A stretch of DNA of 64,000 bases from VXPQ01 sp965248175 (lineage in GTDB: Bacteria; Bacteroidota; Rhodothermia; Rhodothermales; VXPQ01): the NCBI GenBank assembly GCA_965248175.1, contig OZ252093.1, positions 682,001 through 746,000 of the forward strand, given 5' to 3'. Made by a program: the position numbers and the translations under genes. The notes under the pieces are model-generated. The model was not told the DNA's origin. It worked only from the letters and a program-made list of their open reading frames with translations, and did not search any database. Shown here piece by piece: positions 17,005-24,922 of this stretch; positions within the stretch are counted from its first letter, which is position 1, and every line of letters begins with the position of its first letter.

Positions 17005-18195
17005 TTGAAAAAGGCCTCCCTCTCCATATCGCGCCTTCTCGGCTGCATTCTGTTGCTCCTGAGTACATTCGGGTGCAGGTATAATGCATCATCCCAGGCG
17101 ATCCCGGGAAACGACGCTGCTGCGGAGGAAACCATTGGCGAAGATTCGGAGACCGTACTGCACGCCGGGGCCGTACAGACAGACATCGAGGCATCGCGCC
17201 AAACGGCCATCACGCGCGCCGTTGAGACCGCCTCCCCGGCCGTAGTGAGCATCAACGTCATAGAACAGGTCCGGTATCAGGATCCTTTCTTCTCCGATCC
17301 CTGGTTAGAATATTTCTTCGGAAGGCAGCAGCTCGAGCAAGAGGTGGAAAACCTCGGTTCGGGCTTTGTGATCTCGCCCGACGGCTATATCATCACCAAT
17401 GATCACGTCGCAGGCAACGCCACGAGAATCACCGTCGCCTTTCCGGACGGCAAAACGCTGGAGGGCGTCCTTATCGGCTCCGACCCGGTCTCCGACATCG
17501 CCCTGATCAAGGTGGCGCCGGAGGATCCGTTGCCCTACCTCGCATTCGAACTTGAGGAAAACGCCTTCGCAGGAGAATGGGTCATCGCGCTGGGCAATCC
17601 TTTCGGCCTTTTCGAAGCGGCCCAGCCCACTGTCACCGTCGGCGTCGTCAGCGCCGTGGAGCGCAACCTCGAATCGGCCGGGGACGGGCGCGTGTACCGC
17701 GACATGATCCAGACGGATGCCGCAATCAACCGGGGCAACTCCGGCGGCCCCCTCGTCAACGCTGTTGGGAAGGTCATCGGAGTGAACACGGCAATCTACA
17801 GCCGGACCGGGGGCTCGATAGGTATTGGGTTCGCCGTACCGGCCTACAAGGTGCAGCGCATCGTCGACGAACTCCGCGAGCACGGCAGCGTTGACCGGGC
17901 TTTCTACACCGGGCTATACGTTTCCGAAGTCAGTCGCGACATTGCCCAGGCGCTGGGGATGACGTCCGAACAGGGGGTACTGGTGCGCGACGTAGATCCG
18001 GATTCGCCGGCGGACGAAGCCGGCTTTGAACCCTACGATGTGATTGTGTCCATGGAAGGGGAATCCATCCAGGGACATGAAGATCTGGGCGGCAAGATAC
18101 AAGACTACCGGCCTGGAGATCAGGTACGCTTCGGTATCCTGCGCAACGGATCGATCCAGCAAGTGACGATGCGCATTGGCCGGCAGTCCGAATGA
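17005..18195 (+). CDS. HtrA/DegP-like periplasmic serine protease, lipoprotein
   Basis: About 396 residues from TTG at 17005, chosen because GGAAGA lies just upstream and the protein then opens with LKKASLSISRLLGCILLLL and a lipobox-like STFGC. A GTG at 16864, inside the upstream gene, is the alternative. Trypsin-like catalytic triad: H134 (ITNDHVAGN), D164 (SDIALIK), S246 (GNSGGPL). One PDZ domain follows (about residues 305-390; GVLVRDVDPDSPADEAG), so it resembles DegS or single-PDZ DegP. It would degrade or sense misfolded envelope proteins. It overlaps the next gene by 4 bases (ATGA). Confidence 0.93.
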   Translation: MKKASLSISRLLGCILLLLSTFGCRYNASSQAIPGNDAAAEETIGEDSETVLHAGAVQTDIEASRQTAITRAVETASPAVVSINVIEQVRYQDPFFSDPWLEYFFGRQQLEQEVENLGSGFVISPDGYIITNDHVAGNATRITVAFPDGKTLEGVLIGSDPVSDIALIKVAPEDPLPYLAFELEENAFAGEWVIALGNPFGLFEAAQPTVTVGVVSAVERNLESAGDGRVYRDMIQTDAAINRGNSGGPLVNAVGKVIGVNTAIYSRTGGSIGIGFAVPAYKVQRIVDELREHGSVDRAFYTGLYVSEVSRDIAQALGMTSEQGVLVRDVDPDSPADEAGFEPYDVIVSMEGESIQGHEDLGGKIQDYRPGDQVRFGILRNGSIQQVTMRIGRQSE

Positions 18196-19238
18196 ACGGA
18201 CATCGTTTTCGTACTATCGCGGTCGTCGCGCTCCTCCTTCTGTCCGGCTGCCTTCCCTATTCCTGCCGGCGCCAGGAATCTACGGCGCTGACGCCCGCCG
18301 ATTCCCTCTCCCGCGCGTTGGCCTCGTCGATCCCGATGGACACGCTTGCGCTGGCATGGGCACACCCCATCGGCGGCGACCGCGGAACCGCGTATCCTCG
18401 GACCGTACGCTTTGGCCACGCCCAAACCGGCCCCATCTATCTGGGCGATGCAGAGCAGGCGCTCGTGTTCGTCTTCGACCTGTCCGGGGAGCCGGTCGAC
18501 ACATTCGCCACGGCAAGTATTCCCTACCTCGCCGGCGTGCGTGAAGACACGGTGGCCGTCTTCGAACCGGGGGCGCCGGCCATGCGCTTCTTCGTCCGCG
18601 GTGCACCGGTCGGAACCGTCCCGATACAAGACGCGGAACGCTCGCAAACCGCGCTGGTGTACGGCGCCTTTGGAGGGACTGCCGGGAACCATGCCATCTA
18701 CTACAAGCGCGTCGACCCGGAGGCGGGAGGGTTCATCGCCGAGATCGACCCGTCCGGCAACAAAACGACCCGCTGGCCTCTCCCCGGACCGCACTGGCGG
18801 CACGCTGGCATGCTCCGGTTCTGGGGCGATTCGCTGCTAAGCCTGTCCGGGTTTCGCCCCGTCGTTGACGTGATCGTGCAAGACGGAACGCTCGACACGC
18901 TTGCGCTGCATGGTTTCGACTCCCCAATGCTGGCTCGCAGTCACTCCTGGATGCAAGGAGAGGTCCACGAGGCGCCTCTGCTGACCCCTTCGGCGGCGGC
19001 GGAAAACGACCTGCTCTTCGTACTGAACCTGCGTGCCGGCTGGCTGCGCATCGACGCCTTCGACCGGACGGGCCGGCTCGTGCACCGCCTGACGGAACCC
19101 GATCACGCCTGGGACGCTTCGTTCTTTCCCCAGGATCTGGCCGTCCGAAGCCGGGCGGACGGGACATATATCATCGCAGTCGCGGTATCGAGCCCCGATC
19201 CGGAGCTGCGTCTGTACCGTTGGCGGCCCTCCGAGTGA
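18192..19238 (+). CDS. Lipoprotein, probable beta-propeller, function unknown
   Basis: 348 residues with a lipoprotein signal (VVALLLLSGCLPYSC). The body has repeated short beta-like segments with aspartates and glycines (FDLSGEPVDTF, IDAFDRTGRLVHRL, RADGTYIIAVAV), consistent with a six-bladed propeller of the 6-bladed NHL/TolB kind. No catalytic motif was recognised. It overlaps the htrA stop by 4 bases and is co-transcribed with it, so a role in the envelope is reasonable but unproven. Confidence 0.7.
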   Translation: MNGHRFRTIAVVALLLLSGCLPYSCRRQESTALTPADSLSRALASSIPMDTLALAWAHPIGGDRGTAYPRTVRFGHAQTGPIYLGDAEQALVFVFDLSGEPVDTFATASIPYLAGVREDTVAVFEPGAPAMRFFVRGAPVGTVPIQDAERSQTALVYGAFGGTAGNHAIYYKRVDPEAGGFIAEIDPSGNKTTRWPLPGPHWRHAGMLRFWGDSLLSLSGFRPVVDVIVQDGTLDTLALHGFDSPMLARSHSWMQGEVHEAPLLTPSAAAENDLLFVLNLRAGWLRIDAFDRTGRLVHRLTEPDHAWDASFFPQDLAVRSRADGTYIIAVAVSSPDPELRLYRWRPSE

Positions 19239-19402
19239 CACCATCACGGGAAAGCCGGACGAGGAGACGGACTGCGGAGACGCCGCATCAAAATACATTG
19301 CCCGGATACATTGCCCGGCACGAACTTTCGCCGATGCACGACCGCCGCCAAGGGCGCTACCGGACCGCAATAGCGATTTCTACCCGTAACAGGACAAGAA
19401 CG

Positions 19403-20146
19403 ATGACCAGAGACGCTACGATCAAAACGAAGGGCCCGCGCATACTCGTCATCATTCCCGCCTTCAATGAAGCACGCGCCATCGGCCGCGTCATAAGGGA
19501 CATTCCCGCCGGCCAGGTCGAAGAGATCATTGTGGTGAACAATGCGTCCACGGACGAAACGGAGCACCATGCGCAGGCGGCGGGCGCCACCGTCCTGCGC
19601 GAGGACCGCAAGGGATATGGTTGGGCCTGCCTCCGGGGAATCGAATATGCCCGTGGCCGACAGCCGGACATCATCGTATTTCTCGATGGAGACCACAGCG
19701 ACTACCCTGGGGAAATGCCGCGCCTGCTGGCGCCGATCATACGCGGCGAGGCCGACTTCGTAATCGGCTCTCGCATGACGGGCGATCGGGAACCAGGGGC
19801 CATGCTGCCCCAGGCGCTGATCGGCAACTACGTGGCCTGCTCCCTGATAAAGTGGATATGGGGCATCCGGTTCACCGACCTCGGGCCGTTCCGCGCCATT
19901 CGGTTCGAGGCGCTGGAGGAACTCGCCATGCAGGACAAGACGTTCGGGTGGACTGTCGAAATGCAGATCAAGGCTGTGCGGGCCGGGCTGCGCTGCCGGG
20001 AAACACCCGTATCGTACCGGCGCCGGGTCGGCGTATCCAAGGTAACCGGCTCCGTTGCAGGAACTATCAAAGCTTCGGTGAAAATACTCTGGACCATTGG
20101 GAAATTCGCTTTGAAAAGGGGCGGCAAATCCGCAAAGAACCTTTGA
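19403..20146 (+). CDS. Family 2 glycosyltransferase (dolichol/polyprenyl-phosphate mannosyltransferase-like)
   Basis: 247 residues from ATG at 19403, with AGGACAAG as ribosome binding site; an upstream extension has no conserved residues. A GT-A fold is shown by ILVIIPAFNEARAIGRVI, VVNNASTDET, VLREDRKGYGWACLRGIEYA and the metal-binding IVFLDGDHSDYPGEM, with DFVIGSRMTG and FTDLGPFRAIRFEAL downstream. No C-terminal membrane helices are present, so it is a soluble or membrane-associated sugar transferase acting on a lipid phosphate or surface glycan. Confidence 0.88.
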   Translation: MTRDATIKTKGPRILVIIPAFNEARAIGRVIRDIPAGQVEEIIVVNNASTDETEHHAQAAGATVLREDRKGYGWACLRGIEYARGRQPDIIVFLDGDHSDYPGEMPRLLAPIIRGEADFVIGSRMTGDREPGAMLPQALIGNYVACSLIKWIWGIRFTDLGPFRAIRFEALEELAMQDKTFGWTVEMQIKAVRAGLRCRETPVSYRRRVGVSKVTGSVAGTIKASVKILWTIGKFALKRGGKSAKNL

Positions 20147-20246
20147 GCGATCCCCTCGTTGCACGGTACCGTGTCGGTTCGCATTTTTCGCGCTACTTCA
20201 ACCACTTGCGGGAGGATTCATTCCTCTCATTCACCATACGTACCCC

Positions 20247-21188
20247 ATGACTTCGCACCCCATCTGGTTCAACGGCAAGCTGGTGCCGCACGAGGACGCA
20301 AAAGTGCATGTTCTGACCCATGCCCTGCACTACGGATCCTCCGTTTTCGAAGGCATTCGCTGCTACGACACGAAGGCCGGCCCGGGTGTTTTCCGGTTGC
20401 GGGAGCATATGCGGCGGATGGTCGACTCGGCACGGATTCATCGGATGGACATTCCGTACTCCATCGACGAGTTGGTGGAAGCAGCGCTTGAGACAGTGCG
20501 CGAGAGCGGCATGAGGGAATGTTACATCCGTCCGCTGTCCTTCCGTGGAGAAGGGCCGATGGGCGTCAATCCGTTGAACAATCCGGTCGAAACGATTATC
20601 GCCGTGTGGGAATGGGGGAAATACCTCGGCCCCGAGGCGCTCAGCGAAGGCGTGGACGTACATGTGTCTTCCTGGAGCCGCATGGCCCCGAACACCTTTC
20701 CGGCGCTTGCAAAAGCCGGGGGCAATTACCTGAACGCCTCGCTCGCGAAAATGGATGCGGTGCTGAACGGCTACATGGAGGGCATCATGCTTTCGCACGA
20801 CGGGTACGTGGGCGAGGGCAGCGGCGAGAACCTGTTTCTGGTTCGCGACGGAAAAATCCATACGACGCCCGTGGCGATGTCCATCCTTCCGGGCATTACG
20901 CGCGACGCCGTCATGACGCTGGCCAAAGAGCGCGGGTATGAGATCGCGGAAACGCGCATTCCCCGGGAAGCTCTCTACATCGCCGACGAGCTCTTCTTTA
21001 CGGGTACGGCAGCCGAGGTGACGCCGATACGCACGGTCGATAAGCACCGGATCGGAAGCGGGCGGCGGGGACCTGTCACTGAAGAACTGCAGAAAGCGTT
21101 CTTCGACATTGTCAAAAAGGGCAACGACCCGCACGGCTGGCTCTCTTTCGTGAACCGCACGTTCAACGAAGTGGCGGAGGTCAACTGA
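20247..21188 (+). CDS. ilvE: Branched-chain amino acid aminotransferase
   Basis: 313 residues, fold type IV PLP aminotransferase that makes leucine, isoleucine and valine from their 2-oxo acids. IWFNGKLVPHEDAKVHVLTHALHYG, VFEGIRCYDT, the PLP lysine K156 in ALAKAGGNYLNA, and GEGSGENLFLVRDG are diagnostic. The length fits IlvE. It ends six bases before the stop of the convergent transporter gene, with no terminator between them. It is the last gene of the long plus-strand group. Confidence 0.95.
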   Translation: MTSHPIWFNGKLVPHEDAKVHVLTHALHYGSSVFEGIRCYDTKAGPGVFRLREHMRRMVDSARIHRMDIPYSIDELVEAALETVRESGMRECYIRPLSFRGEGPMGVNPLNNPVETIIAVWEWGKYLGPEALSEGVDVHVSSWSRMAPNTFPALAKAGGNYLNASLAKMDAVLNGYMEGIMLSHDGYVGEGSGENLFLVRDGKIHTTPVAMSILPGITRDAVMTLAKERGYEIAETRIPREALYIADELFFTGTAAEVTPIRTVDKHRIGSGRRGPVTEELQKAFFDIVKKGNDPHGWLSFVNRTFNEVAEVN

Positions 21189-21193
21189 ACCCG

Positions 21194-21970
21194 TCAGTCT
21201 GCAGTCCGGCCCGGAGTGCCCTCTTCATGCTGCCCGGCTATCATGGCAGCGGCGCCCCCCGGAGATTGGTCTTTGCCCCCATGGGCCAGATACCGGTCCA
21301 TGCCCCAGTGCGCCAGATAGATGATCGGCGTAATCACGACAGCAATGATAAACTTGTAGGCGTAATTGAATAGTGTAATCGCCAGAATCTCCTGAAACCT
21401 GAGTTGTCCCCAGAAGGCGACGCCCAGCACCACAAAGGTGTCGATGAACTGGGAGCCGAGCGTGGAACCGGTGGCGCGCAGCCACAACATGCGCCCGGCG
21501 GTAAGGTTGCGTAGCCCGTGAAAAAGATGGATATCTACGAGCTGCCCGATCAGATAGGCTGTCATGCTGCCGAAAATAATCCGGCCCGTCGTGCCGAAAA
21601 CGGTCGTGAACGCCTCCTCGGAGATCGGTGAAACGGAGGCCGTCGGCACGGCCATAGCCACCTGCAACAACGCAAACTCGAAGCCGATCATGACCATGCC
21701 CACGAAGGTCACGAAGCGAATGCCCTTCTTGCCGTAGTACTCGTTGATCAGGTCCGTCACAATGAACGTAACGGGGAAGGCGATCACCCCGGCGGTCATA
21801 ATCACCTCATTGAACGTAACCCCGAAAATGACAATGCCTGCGGGGAGGTCGAATGCCGTGAAGAACTTGCCCGCGGTTGCTTCGGCCACAACGAGGGCCG
21901 TGATGAACACGGCGGCGCAAAAGACGAACAGCTTTTGAGAACGGGTAAGTTCGTAGGCCTTGCGCAGCAT
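21194..21970 (-). CDS. Queuosine precursor transporter (VUT family, YhhQ-like)
   Basis: 258 residues with about six transmembrane segments. FPVTFIVTDLINEYYGKKGIR, FGSMTAYLIGQLVDIHLFH, GSQFIDTFVVLGVAFWG and LFNYAYKFIIAVVITPIIYL are hallmark blocks of the vitamin-uptake-transporter (YhhQ) family, which takes up preQ0/preQ1 or queuine. The C-terminal tail is poorly conserved. It is preceded on the same strand by the histidine kinase, 83 bp away. Confidence 0.9.
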   Translation of the reverse strand: MLRKAYELTRSQKLFVFCAAVFITALVVAEATAGKFFTAFDLPAGIVIFGVTFNEVIMTAGVIAFPVTFIVTDLINEYYGKKGIRFVTFVGMVMIGFEFALLQVAMAVPTASVSPISEEAFTTVFGTTGRIIFGSMTAYLIGQLVDIHLFHGLRNLTAGRMLWLRATGSTLGSQFIDTFVVLGVAFWGQLRFQEILAITLFNYAYKFIIAVVITPIIYLAHWGMDRYLAHGGKDQSPGGAAAMIAGQHEEGTPGRTAD

Positions 21971-22053
21971 GCAGAAAGGTCTTTATGTCTCTGTTCGGCA
22001 ACCCGGGAACGTGCGAAAGAAAGAACCCGCAAGGCGCCAAACGCCGGAAAAAA

Positions 22054-23091
22054 CTAAAATGCTTCGGTGGAAACCGGCCTCTCGAGCGCAGGCAGCAAAA
22101 ACGAAAATGTCGACCCGGCGCCGGGCGTGCTCTGTATGTCGAGTGTTGCCCCGTGCGCCCCGAGGATGTGCTTGACAATAGACAAGCCCAGGCCGGTCCC
22201 TCCCTGCGCGCGCGACCGGCTCTTGTCCACGCGGAAGAAGCGCTCCGTCACCCGGGGGACATCTTCCTGAAGCATGCCGATACCGTTGTCTTCCACCGAT
22301 ACGCGCACAAACTGCTCCGATCGGCGGGCTGCGAGCTCCACATAGCCGCCGTTGTTATTGTACTTGATAGCATTATCCACCAGATTGACAAGCACCTGCC
22401 GGAGTTGATCGCGATCCCCGTCGACCCATTCCGCCCCGGGATGGATATGGATGCGCAAGCGAATGTTCTTTTTCCGGGCCGCGTGTTCGAGTGATTCCTT
22501 GACCTCGTCAAAAACCTGGCCAGCGAAGAACGGCTCGCGGTCCAACCGGAACGCCCCGGTTTCAAGGCGTGAAATCTCCCCAAGGTCTTTGGCGAGGGTA
22601 TTCAACCGGAACGCATGATGCAGAATTTTCTGCACGAATCCGTGATTGACCTCCGGGTCGTGCAGGGCGCCGTTCAGCAGCGTTTCGGCAAACCCCTGGA
22701 TAGCGAATACCGGGGTTTTGATTTCGTGGGAAACATCGCCTACATATTCCCGCCGGTAACTATCCGCCTTGCTCAGATCGGCCATGTGATTCCTGACAGC
22801 GTACCGGGTCTGATCCCCCCGGCGTATAAGCCGATCTATTTCGTCCCCGCTATTGTCGATCGGGGCGTCCGCATAGCCTTGTTCGCGGCGAATCGCGCTC
22901 AGCACATCGTAGACACTCTGCAGGCGTCGCGTAACCCCGCGGTGCACAACGAAGTACATGGCCAGGCCGACCGCGACAGCAACGCATACGGGCCACACAT
23001 AAGATATGCGCGTGAACAGCGTAACCAGCAGGCAAGCTCCTCCCGCCAGAAGCGCTGCGGTCAACGCCGTCTTCGTCGCGATACGCTGCAT
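22054..23091 (-). CDS. Sensor histidine kinase, PhoR-like
   Basis: 345 residues. Two transmembrane helices at about residues 9-26 and 31-50 have almost no periplasmic loop, so the input is probably membrane or cytosolic. A HAMP-like linker follows, then the phosphoacceptor H122 in VGDVSHEIKTPVFA. The ATPase domain has NLVDNAIKYNN (N box), VEDNGIGM (G1) and GGTGLGLSIVKHILGAHGA (G2). It is paired with the response regulator through a TGATG overlap. Resemblance is to PhoR; whether it senses phosphate is not shown, and no pst genes are near. Confidence 0.92.
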   Translation of the reverse strand: MQRIATKTALTAALLAGGACLLVTLFTRISYVWPVCVAVAVGLAMYFVVHRGVTRRLQSVYDVLSAIRREQGYADAPIDNSGDEIDRLIRRGDQTRYAVRNHMADLSKADSYRREYVGDVSHEIKTPVFAIQGFAETLLNGALHDPEVNHGFVQKILHHAFRLNTLAKDLGEISRLETGAFRLDREPFFAGQVFDEVKESLEHAARKKNIRLRIHIHPGAEWVDGDRDQLRQVLVNLVDNAIKYNNNGGYVELAARRSEQFVRVSVEDNGIGMLQEDVPRVTERFFRVDKSRSRAQGGTGLGLSIVKHILGAHGATLDIQSTPGAGSTFSFLLPALERPVSTEAF

Positions 23092-23786
23092 CAGGATATT
23101 TTTAGCTTGTACCCCACGCCGGTTACTGTTTCGATGAGTTTGCTGCCGAGCTTTTCACGAATCTTACGCACATGTACGTCTACCGTGCGATCGACCACAT
23201 ACGCATCGTGCCCCCAGACGGCATCGAGCAAATCCTGCCGGCGAAACACCTTGCCGGGATTTGAAGCCAGGAAATAAAGGAGCTCGAATTCCTTTCTCGG
23301 CATCCGTATTTCCTCGCCCTTATACACCACGAGATAGCGGTCGCGGTTGATCTCAAGGGCGCCCAGATGCAAAATGTCCGGGGGATTCTGAGTGCGCCCC
23401 GCGCTCCGGAGAAGGGCATTGACCTGACTGATGAGCACGGGTACCGAAACAGGCTTGCCTATGTATACATCCGCCCCCACATCCAGCCCCTCGATGTAAT
23501 CCTGATCTTCGGTGCGGGCCGTCAGCATGATAACCGGTTTCCCACGCAGGTTGGCATCCCGGCGAATCCTTTGACACACCTCGATGCCGTCCATCTCCGG
23601 CATCATGATATCGAGCACGATGAGGTCCGGGTCGCTTTGCTGTGCGCGTTGCAGCCCCTTGGCGCCATCAAGCGCCGTCATGGTCCGAAAACCCTCTTTC
23701 TCGAAATTGTACTGCAGAAGATCCAGCAGATCCTGTTCGTCGTCCACGATCAGAATCGTCCGACCTTCCACTGAATGATCGGCCAT
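23091..23786 (-). CDS. Response regulator, OmpR/PhoB family
   Basis: 231 residues from ATG at 23786. Receiver domain: DD15-16 pair (VDDEQD), phosphoacceptor D59 (LIVLDIMMPEMDG), T89 and K111 (IGKPVS; the usual T/F before and after are replaced). The C-terminal winged helix is of the OmpR/PhoB type (RMPRKEFELLYFLASNPGKVF, VWGHDAYVVDRTVDVHVRKIREKL). It forms an operon with the kinase gene. Target genes are unknown. Confidence 0.93.
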   Translation of the reverse strand: MADHSVEGRTILIVDDEQDLLDLLQYNFEKEGFRTMTALDGAKGLQRAQQSDPDLIVLDIMMPEMDGIEVCQRIRRDANLRGKPVIMLTARTEDQDYIEGLDVGADVYIGKPVSVPVLISQVNALLRSAGRTQNPPDILHLGALEINRDRYLVVYKGEEIRMPRKEFELLYFLASNPGKVFRRQDLLDAVWGHDAYVVDRTVDVHVRKIREKLGSKLIETVTGVGYKLKIS

Positions 23787-24007
23787 GGGTTTGAGCCGCC
23801 CCAAGCGGCTGTCATGCGCTGGTAAATGGGCTGCCGGCAGAAATTTGCGCGGGCGACCGCCAAATGAAGATACTTCGTGTGTTGTAGTTTAGTGATTCTT
23901 CGAATTGTCTGCACAATAGGCTCGGTGAGGCCGCCCGGTGCGGTTGCGAAGCGGCGGCATCGTCCGACCCGGGCCCACGTTATGTCTAACAAAATGGAGT
24001 GTTTCTC

Positions 24008-24889
24008 ATGCCGATCTCCGTCATTCTGGTCTTGGCAATACAGGTCGTCATGGGCCAGGTTCAGCCACGCTTCGACATCCAGGGACACCGGGGCGCCCGG
24101 GGCCTGCTGCCCGAAAATTCCACCGCCGGCTTCTTGCGTGCGGTAGACCTCGGCGTAACCACACTCGAGATGGATGTCGTGGTCGCGGGTGACTCTACGG
24201 TCGTCGTCTCCCACGAGCCATGGATGTCGGAGACGATCTGCAGCGACATGACGGGCCGTGCTATTACGCACGGCAGAAGCCACAACATCTTTCGCCTTTC
24301 CTACGAGGCGGTCGCGCGCTACGACTGCGGCAGCCGCGGGCATCCCGACTTTCCGCGCCAGGAAAAGCGGCCCGCCGTAAAGCCCCGGCTGCTGGACGTG
24401 ATCGATACAGTCGAGAAGTACGCTGCAGAACGCGGAATTGAGCCGCTGCAATACAACATTGAAATCAAGTCGCGCACGGAATGGGACGGCGTCTTTACGC
24501 CGGCTCCACCGGCATTTGTGCAGTTCGTGCATGACGCAGTAGCCGCCACTGGTATCATGGACCGCGTCACCGTCCAGTCCTTCGACACGCGTTCGCTTCA
24601 GGCCGCGCATAGGACCCGTGCCCCCTGGAAGCTGGCGCTGCTTGTGGGATCAGACACAGACCTTGCGTCAATCCTTGCCCGGCTTGGCTTCACGCCCGAG
24701 GTTTACTCCCCTGATTTCCGTCTGGTAGATGAATCTACAGTGCGTGCCGCACACGCCCGTGGCATGCGGCTCATCCCGTGGACCGTGAATGAGGTCTCCG
24801 ACATGATGCGACTGAAGGCTCTTGGGGTAGACGGGCTTATAACGGACTATCCGGACCTTGCCCGGACGGTTTCGGACTCCCTGGACTGA
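24008..24889 (+). CDS. Glycerophosphodiester phosphodiesterase, exported
   Basis: About 293 residues from ATG at 24008, with GGAG eight bases upstream; a GTG nine bases earlier overlaps that site. A signal peptide (ISVILVLAIQVVMG) is followed by the GDPD TIM barrel: QGHRGARGLLPENS with the catalytic histidine, TTLEMDVV with the metal-binding Glu and Asp, VVSHEPWM with the second histidine, NIEIKS, and GVDGLITDYPD at the end. It hydrolyses deacylated phospholipids to glycerol-3-phosphate and an alcohol, here in the periplasm. It is convergent with gcvP. Confidence 0.92.
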   Translation: MPISVILVLAIQVVMGQVQPRFDIQGHRGARGLLPENSTAGFLRAVDLGVTTLEMDVVVAGDSTVVVSHEPWMSETICSDMTGRAITHGRSHNIFRLSYEAVARYDCGSRGHPDFPRQEKRPAVKPRLLDVIDTVEKYAAERGIEPLQYNIEIKSRTEWDGVFTPAPPAFVQFVHDAVAATGIMDRVTVQSFDTRSLQAAHRTRAPWKLALLVGSDTDLASILARLGFTPEVYSPDFRLVDESTVRAAHARGMRLIPWTVNEVSDMMRLKALGVDGLITDYPDLARTVSDSLD

Positions 24890-24891
24890 AC

Positions 24892-24922
24892 CAACCTGAC
24901 GAAAGATCAGGGTGTCAGGTTG
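24892..24922. terminator. Hairpin between convergent GDPD and gcvP genes
   Basis: CAACCTGAC, a 13-base loop, then GTCAGGTTG: a perfect 9-bp stem. It overlaps the gcvP stop codon. There is no long T run on either side, so it may be a weak bidirectional terminator or mRNA-end structure. Confidence 0.5.
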